Of a stretch of DNA of 64,000 nt, positions 57,071 through 64,000 are shown piece by piece (the stretch's first letter is position 1; the number at the start of each line of letters is the position of its first letter). The position numbers were made by a program, and so were the translations under genes. The stretch covers positions 30,466,001-30,530,000 of the forward strand of contig CM044309.1 in NCBI GenBank assembly GCA_024291935.2, written 5' to 3'. Below the pieces are notes generated by a model. It was not told the DNA's origin. It saw only the letters and a list, made by a program, of their open reading frames with translations, and searched no databases. Source of the DNA: Okapia johnstoni (Eukaryota > Chordata > Mammalia > Artiodactyla > Giraffidae).

Positions 57071-57711
57071 GAGCCTCTTGATGAAAGTGAAAGAAGAGAG
57101 TGAAAAAGTTGGCTTAAAGCTCAACGTTCAGAAAACTAAGATCATGGCATCTGATCCCATCACTTCATGGGAAATAGATGGTGAGACATTGGAAACAGTG
57201 TCAGACTTTATTTTGGGGGCTCCAAAATCACTGCTGATGGTGATTGCAGCAATGAAATTAAAAGACGCTTACTCCTTGGAAGGAAGGTTATGGCCAACCT
57301 AGATAGCATATTTAAAAGCAGAGATCCAATCAGAATTGATGCTTTTGAACTGTGGTGTTGGAGAAGACTCTTGAGAGTCCCTTGGACTGCAAGGAGATCC
57401 AATCAATCCATCATAAAGGAGATCAATCCTGGGTGTTCATTGGAAGGACTGATGTTGAAGCTGAAACTCCAATACTTTGGCCACCTCATGAGAAGAGTTG
57501 ACTCATTGGAAAAGACCCTAATGCTGGGTAGGATTTGGGGCAGAAGGAGAAGGGGACGACAGAGGATGAGATGGTTGGATGGCATCATTGACTCAATGGA
57601 CATGGGTTTGGGTAGACTCTGGGAGTTGGTGATGGACAGGGAAGCCTGGCGTGCTGCAATTCATGGGGTCGCAAAGAGTCGGACACAACTGAGTGATTGA
57701 ACTGAACTGAA
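57071..57711 (+). mobile_element. BovB LINE 3' end with an internal in-frame deletion
   Basis: Starts at GATGAAAGTGAAAGAAGAGA and ends with GATTGAACTGAACTGAA. Compared with the copy at 58222, 100 bases between the GAGA near 57324 and AGAATTGATG at 57332 are replaced by 7. This removes 93 bp (31 codons) without shifting frame, so an open frame of 136 codons (57290-57700) survives. A frameshift separates it from the upstream ORF part. Confidence 0.9.
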
Positions 57712-58221
57712 ATACATTGCATTTTGAAGTAAACAGCACAACAGGCTAGCTCATGAAATGGAAAGAACACTGAAAAGAGAATAATACATAATTAAAGCGA
57801 ATAATTGTATAAGGTACTTAAGCTAGACTCTGACTTCATGTGATGCTCAACAAATTAAGATGGAGGAGGAAAAGGGTAAAGGAGAAAGGGAGGGAGGAGG
57901 AGGAAATAAAAAGAAAAGAAAGGGGAAGAGAAAGAAGAGGAACAGGGAAAAGAAATTTGTGAGCAAAACCATCACACTGTATTTTTTTCCCCACAAGAAG
58001 CATGTTTATCAAGCCTGAGCCTGGGGTAATAATCTGAGGTTTTGCTCTTGTTTCTCTTTTATCATTCATAATTGAAATGTTATTGACATTTCTTGGGCAT
58101 CTGAAGATGAGCCTAATCTATTTTCTGAATTTGATATCAATAATATTCATGAAGCCACACAATGCCTAAATGAGGCCTCAAAAGCTGTTACTCTAAATAA
58201 AGAAATTCTTGCATTTTTATA
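57712..58221. other. Spacer between two BovB copies
   Basis: Holds a purine-rich tract (57858-57957) and AT-rich DNA. No gene. Confidence 0.5.
57858..57957 (+). repeat. Purine-rich (GGA/GAA)n tract
   Basis: About 100 bp almost free of pyrimidines on the + strand, mixing AGG, AAG and AAA units. Low-complexity sequence with possible triplex potential. Confidence 0.8.
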
Positions 58222-58893
58222 GTTCTTTACATGGCATCCGGTCCCATCACTTCATGGCAGATAGATGGGGAAACAGTGGAAACAGTGGCTGACTTTATTT
58301 TTCTGGGCTCCAAGATCACTGCAGATGGTGATTGCAGCCATGAAATTAAAAGATGCTTACTCCTTGGAAGGAAAGTTACGACCAACCTAGATAGCATATT
58401 AAAAAGCAGAGACATTACTTTGCCAACAAAGGTCCATCTAGTCAAGGCTATGGTTTTTCCAGTGGTCATGTATGGATGTGAGAGTTGGACAATAAAGAAA
58501 CCTGAGCACCGAAGAATTGATGCTTTTGAACTGTGGTGTCGGAGAAAACTCTTGAGAGTCCCTTGGACTGCAAGGAGATCCAACCAGTCCATCCTAAAGG
58601 AGATCAGTCCTGGGTGTTCATTGGAAGGACTGATGTTGAAGCTGAAACTCCAATACTTTGGCCACCTGATGTGAAGAGCTGACTCAGTGGAAAAGACCCT
58701 GATGCTGGGAAAGATTGAGGGCAGGAGGAGAAGGGGACGACAGAGGACGAGATGGCTGGATGGCATCACCAACTCGATGGATATGGGTTTGGGTGGACTC
58801 AGGGAGTTGGTGATGGACAGGGAAGCCTGGCGTGCTGTGGTTCATAGGGTCACAAAGAGTTGGACACGACTGAGCAACTAAACGGAACTGAAC
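58222..58893 (+). mobile_element. BovB LINE 3' end, ORF broken by one stop
   Basis: Encodes the BovB replicase C-terminus as two frames, 58231-58674 and 58687-58881. The break is TGA at 58672-58674, where the copy at 49.5 kb reads CGA, so a single CpG transition explains it. Landmarks include [16 protein letters not shown] and [13 protein letters not shown]. It ends with GGAACTGAACA. Confidence 0.93.
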
Positions 58894-58966
58894 ATGATTT
58901 TATTGTATCCTGACAATGACCCTGTGTGAGGGGCAAAAGGAGGTATTATTATCTTCACTTTTTTTT

Positions 58967-59090
58967 CAGTGGAGGAAATGACAACCCATTCCAGTATTCT
59001 TGCCTGGAGAATCTGCATGGACAGAGGAGCCTGGCAGGCTACAGTCCATGAGGTCGCAGAGTTGGACACGACTGAGTGACTAACACACAC
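58967..59090 (+). mobile_element. Bov-tA / ART2-type 3' fragment
   Basis: CCCATTCCAGTATTCTTGCC, GGACAGAGGAGCCTGGCAGG and GACACGACTGAGTGACTAAC, followed by a short ACACAC run. The tRNA head is missing. Confidence 0.85.
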
Positions 59091-59127
59091 ACAGTAATGT
59101 AGATTTACAAAGTCTAATGAGTTTTCC

Positions 59128-59332
59128 AAGGGCTTCCCTGGTGGCTCAGTGGTAAAGAATCTGCACGCAATACAGGCGACCTGAGTTTGATCCCTGGGTC
59201 GGGAAAATCCCCTGGAGGAGGGCATGGCAACCCACTCCAGTATTCTTGCCTAGAGAATCCAATAGATACAGGAGCCTAGAGTCACAAAGAGTTAGACACG
59301 ACTGAAGCCATTTAGCATGCACACATGCACAC
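59128..59332 (+). mobile_element. Bov-tA SINE with 12-bp target-site duplication
   Basis: GGGCTTCCCTGGTGGCTCAG head through GGGTCGGGAAAATCCCCTGG to GACACGACTGAAGCC, with a small internal deletion near 59277. Perfect AATGAGTTTTCC repeats flank it (59116-59127 and 59333-59344). Confidence 0.95.
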
Positions 59333-59404
59333 AATGAGTTTTCCGAGCTTTCCTAGCACATTGTATGAAACTTGGGGTTGAAAATCATGTCTTTGATTCT
59401 CCAT

Positions 59405-59504
59405 TTAGTGCTCATGGGATCTTAGTTTCCTTACTGGGAATTGAACCCAGGCCCTTGGCAGTAAGAGTAGAGAGTCCTAACCACTGGACCATCGGGAATT
59501 CCCC
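59405..59504 (-). mobile_element. CHR-2-type SINE
   Basis: ATGGGATCTTAGTTTCCTTA, GGGAATTGAACCCAGG and CCACTGGACCATCGGGAATT are the reversed SINE. Confidence 0.85.
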
Positions 59505-60181
59505 TAACCACATCTTTTGATAGCAATAAATACAAAGTCCCTTTTCTCACTGTATCAATTTGCCTCTGAAAGCAAGGCCACTCCTGCCCCTACTGTGCCC
59601 TGACTTTTCCCATTAGCCCATAACTCTATTTTAAGACCAGGAAAGCTCCCATATTCTAGAAAATTCTCCTTGATTAATTCTACCTTAATTAACCCCACTT
59701 TTAGACTAATGGGTTTTTTTTTTTTTAATGGGTTCTTAATTCTTAGTTTGTACTAATTCTTAGTTTGCACATGTTGGGTTGCATTTTTTGAAACTAGTGA
59801 TTTTATTGCAGCTACTATAGTGAAGGCTTTTGAATACACCTTCATTCAGTAGGAAATGGTTTTTAAAATATTAAACAATTTGAAATCAATATCTTGTAAG
59901 TAAAAAGGGCTGAATATCAGCAATTTAATATGAATCAGATCAATCTTAACCATAATTTTTGTAGAGATTGCTTTTTCCTGGTTTTCACTTCCTTTCATTC
60001 AAGAAATTGTGCTGGTCTGAGCTAACTACTTGCCTCAGTCCCCATAATAAAAGGGGATAACAGAAAGCAGAAGATAAAGAACATTTTTTGCCTCTTTAGG
60101 TCTCAAAAGGGTGAACCTTTAAGGGAAAAAATAAACTTAAGGAACATGTAAAAGTTTGCAAAAAAATATTTTAGGCACAAG
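59505..60181. other. Single-copy AT-rich spacer
   Basis: A T run lies at 59715-59726. No gene or named repeat. Confidence 0.45.
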
Positions 60182-60203
60182 CAAAAAAAAAAAAAAAAAA
60201 AAA
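60182..60203 (+). repeat. Poly(A) run
   Basis: About 22 A residues immediately upstream of the SINE head at 60212. The run precedes the SINE instead of following it, so it may be the tail of a lost element. Confidence 0.85.
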
Positions 60204-60211
60204 CACTCTCT

Positions 60212-60360
60212 GGGACATCCCTGGTGGTCCAGTGGCTAAGACTCTGAGCACTCAATGCAGGGGGCCGTGTGGTTCGATTCCTAGTCAGGGAACTAGATTC
60301 CACATGCCACAAAGAAAGGTCTCGCACACTACAACAAAGACTCGGCACAACCAAATAAAT
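60212..60360 (+). mobile_element. CHR-type SINE, short form
   Basis: TGGGACATCCCTGGTGGTCC head, GGTTCGATTCCTAGTCAGGG, GACTCGGCACAACCAAATAA end. Confidence 0.87.
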
Positions 60361-61794
60361 CAACCCCTCTCTTAGCTGGGAGGGGAAAAAAGATTCACTG
60401 GACCCAGGAGAAAGTGGGAGAGGACCAGAGCTAAAGGGATTAGAGTCAACTTCACGTATATAAGTTTAGATGGTCTGAGCCAATAAGGCTGGATCTGTAG
60501 GAAGCGTAGGTTGTGAGAAGATCCAGACGTGCATGTCACCAGGCTCCTCTCAAGAGGACACTGTCCATCATCTGTAGATAAAAGCCCTTGGGAGGTTGAG
60601 GTGACACATGAGGTCCATTGGGTTGGTCAACCCCTAAGGGATGCTGCCTCAAAGCTGCATTTCCTGTCTTTTGATGGCAATAGTATGTTGCTCTTTGATC
60701 ACCCAAAGGAGTCAAAAGCAATGTCTCCACTCTCTGCCCTGACACTCTGCCTGGCCCCTGTCTACTTCTTCCCTATTCACCTCCTCCCCTTGGCATCCAG
60801 AACCCCAGCCCCAAGTGCTGTCTACTTCATATTTTTGCAACATGCTTGATCAATTCACCCAAGGCAGAAATGTCTTTCAGGTGCACATGTCCCATATTAT
60901 ACTTGCATATGAATTTCCAACACTCTAAGCACTTTTCTAACCAACCTTTCTTTAGATTTTTCTGACAGATTTTTCAAATAAGAGTGAAAAAAAGCTAAGA
61001 ATTAAATTCTCTCTTTTTATTGATTCACTGAGTCTTCATCAACGCCTACTCCTCACCTGCTAGGACGTACAACGTACCCCCCCACCCCCCATTTTAATGT
61101 TGTGTTCAGAAAAGGGAAGAGCCACAAAAACTCCATTATTGAGTTACTCGTGTTTCAGGGGCTTCCAGAAGACGAGTCTGGCATTGATGTGTAAGACAGA
61201 CGAAGCAGAGAGAAGAAACGTATAGGGAAGGTTTGCTGGAATCCAGGAGTGATGTGACATGCTCAGAGATGCTTATTGTACTGGACTTTAAAAAAGATAA
61301 TAATAATTCTTTTAGTGATTTGTTATCTAAAACCTGTGCTAGTCACTAAAACAGATACATTATTTATTCATTCATTGTTCATTCCTTGGTGCCCCAAAGT
61401 TACTGGACCAGACAAGATTTATAGGACGCATTTAAAAGCCCAAGACAGACCATTGAAAGAAGGGAGATCAAGTTCCTGGAAACTGTCATTAGCAATCTCC
61501 TGCCTCTTTAAACTCTTTCCCATGTGGCATCTTAGCAGCAGGTCAGAACCCACATCGGAATAGGAATTGTAAAGGATTCCGGCTTCATAGCTATTTGTGA
61601 TAAAACAAAAACTGACTTTCAACTGAAGTTAGCATGGGGGAAGTCAAATGTGAAAGACGGTGTAAAACCGCCAGCATTTTCATGGGCTTGGAAGGTAGAC
61701 TGTTGTTCAGAGACTGCTCAAGACTGAACGGGTCCCTGCCCAGATATCAGTGGGCTGTGCGTATAACTCCACTTACAAAACACTTGAGCATTGT
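60361..61794. other. Single-copy spacer
   Basis: A C run lies at about 61077-61090. The 106-codon frame at 60529-60849 has no recognisable domain. No gene. Confidence 0.45.
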
Positions 61795-62350
61795 TTATCT
61801 TGAATTTTATTTTACTCTTTATTGCCCAGTTGCTCAAGCCAGAAATTGGACATTATCCTCCTTTCTCTTGTTCTTCAACGCAAACATCCAGTCAATCACC
61901 CATTACCACAGCTCAGCAGCTCAAATTTTAGCATGTATCAGAATCACCCAGTGGGCGGATTGTTGGGCCCAGCCTTAGAGTTCCTGGAATGAGGCCTGAG
62001 CTTCTGGGTTTTTGACACATTCCCATGTGATGCTTTAATTTGGAGACCACATGTAGAGAACCACTGCTGGAGACTGGGTCCTCAGCCTCTATCACATTCA
62101 TCCATTTTTGCTATTCCCATCCTGAGTATTTTAATCCAGGTCACCCATTGTACATCAACTGTTTTATGGCAGGGGTCTTTTTTAAGACACAAATCTGATC
62201 ATTTAGACCCCTGCTGAAAACTTCAGTGACTCTCTAGGACCCAAAAGATGATGTTCATCTCCTCTCTTTGCCTTCCTCAGAGACAAAAATTTAATCCTTT
62301 GTCTGATTATTTTATTTAACTCCATGCTTCAAAATAACATCCTTGAATTG
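61795..62350 (+). repeat. L2 LINE split by MER5A
   Basis: The left part has TTATCCTCCTTTCTCTTG and CATCCAGTCAATCACCCA. The right part, from 62069, has AATCTGATCATTTAGACCCC and CTGAAAACTTCAGTGACTC. Both fit one sense L2 with the DNA element at 61910-62068 inside it. Confidence 0.6.
61910..62068 (+). repeat. MER5A DNA transposon
   Basis: CATGTATCAGAATCACCCAG, GGGCCCAGCCTTAGAGTTCC, GAATGAGGCCTGAGCTTCTG and AGAGAACCACTG are in MER5A (hAT-Charlie) order. Confidence 0.8.
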
Positions 62351-62624
62351 CCATTCCTTACAATTTTAATTTTATGCTGTATCTACTGAATTACCACTAT
62401 AAGACTTACGGTTCTCTCTAGACGTTTAACCCTTCATGAGCCCTACACATTCTCCCATTCTCTCATATCATCCTTTTGTCGGCATTAACAGTAACTGCTT
62501 ACATATTGTGACTATGCAAATGATATTCACAGCTCAGCCATTTATGATCACTTTTTGTTTTGCCTATAGTGAATAATGAGTTTGGTCTTGTTCACTTATT
62601 TTTTATATACTTGTTATAGAGTTT

Positions 62625-62682
62625 ATATGTGTGTGTGTGTTTATATGTGTGTGTGTGTATATATGTATATATACTTTTATAT
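62625..62682. repeat. (TG)n / (TA)n microsatellite
   Basis: TATGTGTGTGTGTGTTTATA, then a second GTGTGTGTGT run and ATATGTATATATAC. Its reverse complement translates to a His/Thr-rich frame that is not a gene. Confidence 0.9.
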
Positions 62683-62699
62683 ACTTTCCATGCTGATCT

Positions 62700-63240
62700 T
62701 CTGTATCTGGCATGTTCTTTACCCTGGATTTTCTCCAAAGGTTTTGTGAAACATACTCTCCAGTAGTTTTCAAAGAAATCCTGCATGAGAAATAAGTCTC
62801 TTGAAATTGTGTATGTCTTAAAATATTTTTAGTCTATCCTGATGTTTAATTGACAGTTTGGCTCAACTTCAAATCTGAAGTTGAAAATAATTTGCCTTTA
62901 GATTTTTGAAGGTACCTGTCCATCACCTTCTAGTTACCAGCCTTTCTTTTGATAAAATCTTTTAACTGTGACTTTTTATGTCCTTCTGGAAATTTATAGG
63001 ATGTTCTCTTTGTCCCCAGTGTTCTGAAATTTCTCTATAAAGCACCGTGGTGTGGGTCTGTTATGTGCATTGTGTCAGACACTTGATGACCCTTTTAAAA
63101 TAAAAACTGATATATTTCAGTTGTGGAAATTTTCTTCACTATTATTTTAATTTTTCTTACCTTCCATGTTTCAATCTTATTTTTTGTGCACCTCATATAT
63201 ATTTATGCTGGACTATTTCTTTCACTATTGCATAATAATT
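62700..63240. repeat. Ancient LINE-derived segment, family unassigned
   Basis: AGAAATAAGTCTCTTGAAAT, TTGACAGTTTGGCTCAACTT, CACCTTCTAGTTACCAGCC, TCTCTTTGTCCCCAGTGTTC and GTGGTGTGGGTCTG form a word series I associate with old L1-related antisense copies. The family and strand are uncertain. Confidence 0.4.
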
Positions 63241-63624
63241 TTCTTTATCCCTAACACTGATTTTAGCCTTAAAGCAATATTCTAATAATAGAGTCATATC
63301 ACCTTTATTTAGATAAGTATTTTATATTTATAAAATAGTTTATATTTTTATATTTAAAAATAGTTTATTTCGATATTTGGGGGTCATTATATTTAACTGT
63401 GTCTCTAAAAGAATATCTCTCTCTCTATATGCATTCATAATTGTCACTGATCAATACAAGTTTATTTCTCAAATCACATTTTGGGCTTTTTTAAAGAAAC
63501 TTTTTTTTTCTCTTTTTTTTGCCTTCTATTAGACTGTTTCATTTTCTTTATCCACTTATTTCCCTCCTCTAATGACTTAGAAGTTTCATAATTTATAATG
63601 CATTTCTATTTATATTGTGGTGTT
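63241..63624. other. AT-rich spacer
   Basis: TATTTATA-rich sequence with T runs near 63500-63520. No gene. Confidence 0.45.
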
Positions 63625-63825
63625 TTCACCTTGAGTAAGTTCCCTAATCTTTCTGTATATTTGAATTTCCCTATCTGTAGAAAGGAGTCGAGAGTGAAAT
63701 ATTCCTTAACAGAGTTACTGTTAGAATTTAATCAGATAATAAATCTAATACATTCAGATATTTAGCATATTGTGTAGCTCACAGTAAACACCCATAAAAA
63801 GTAGGTGGTGATTATTACTAATGTT
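63625..63825 (+). repeat. MIR SINE
   Basis: CACCTTGAGTAAGTTCCCTA, TTTCCCTATCTGTAGAAAGG, GAATTTAATCAGATAATAAA and GCTCACAGTAAACACCCATA are in MIR order. Confidence 0.7.
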
Positions 63826-64000
63826 TTGTATATTTAACTTTAATGACCTGAAAATCATTCCAGACACTCCACTAACTCAAAAATTCTGAGAAGCAGATTG
63901 TGTATTCTAGTGCAATAGTGTAGTTTGCCTGTGTGCCAGGAGTCTAATTATGTACCTTCCTGCTAACGCCTTTAGTGGGAAGTCAGACTATCAACACTGT

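Noticed and set aside
58227..58772. 181-codon open frame on the minus strand
   Set aside because: Antisense of a BovB 3' end; the same words ([12 protein letters not shown]) recur over the other BovB copies.

Overview
The window is nuclear DNA of a ruminant, most likely a bovid such as cattle. The evidence is the interspersed repeat content: BOV-A2 SINEs with (AGC)n tails, Bov-tA tRNA-derived SINEs, CHR-type SINEs and 3' ends of BovB (RTE) LINEs, on a background of old mammalian MIR, L2, L1, MER and MaLR-type elements. The species within the bovids cannot be fixed by reading alone.

Only one protein-coding gene is supported. Bases 1-2621 hold the 3' end of SLC30A8 (zinc transporter ZnT8, the insulin-granule zinc transporter) on the + strand: the tail of an intron, the penultimate coding exon (1068-1202), a 1.27-kb intron and the terminal coding exon with its stop (2476-2621). 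Joined in frame, the two exons encode the last ~92 residues, which is most of the cytosolic C-terminal domain. They include the histidine, glutamate and Cys-x-x-Cys positions linked to zinc binding in this family, and the Arg codon matching human position 325. A long 3' UTR follows, invaded by a BOV-A2 SINE, with a candidate poly(A) signal near 5.72 kb.

From about 5.75 kb to 64 kb I find no exon, tRNA, rRNA or CRISPR array. This fits the large intergenic interval that lies downstream of SLC30A8 in mammals, before MED30. The interval is a mosaic of repeats and apparently single-copy, AT-rich DNA. BovB 3' ends lie at 14.9, 49.2, 57.1 and 58.2 kb, with shorter pieces at 14.3, 35.1 and 36.8 kb. 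L1 fragments lie at 8.1, 10.7, 13.2, 19.9, 22.4, 23.5-24.3, 28.8-29.7 and 30.9-34.0 kb. A probable retroviral solo LTR lies at 53.1-53.8 kb and an old MaLR-type LTR at 45.6-46.2 kb. Many tRNA-derived SINEs are present, several with readable target-site duplications.

Several insertions are nested and give relative ages: Bov-tA in MIR at 17.2 kb, Bov-tA in L1 at 23.5 kb, CHR-type SINE in MIR at 27.1 kb, and MER5A in L2 at 61.9 kb. Some single-copy blocks (for example 40.4-41.7 and 44.3-45.2 kb) have the look of conserved non-coding DNA and could be islet regulatory elements, but that is inference. I found no convincing undescribed biological system. The most useful points are the zinc-transporter exons, the tandem splice acceptor, the SINE in the 3' UTR, the in-frame deleted BovB copy and two unassigned blocks (33.1-33.5 and 48.8-49.1 kb).
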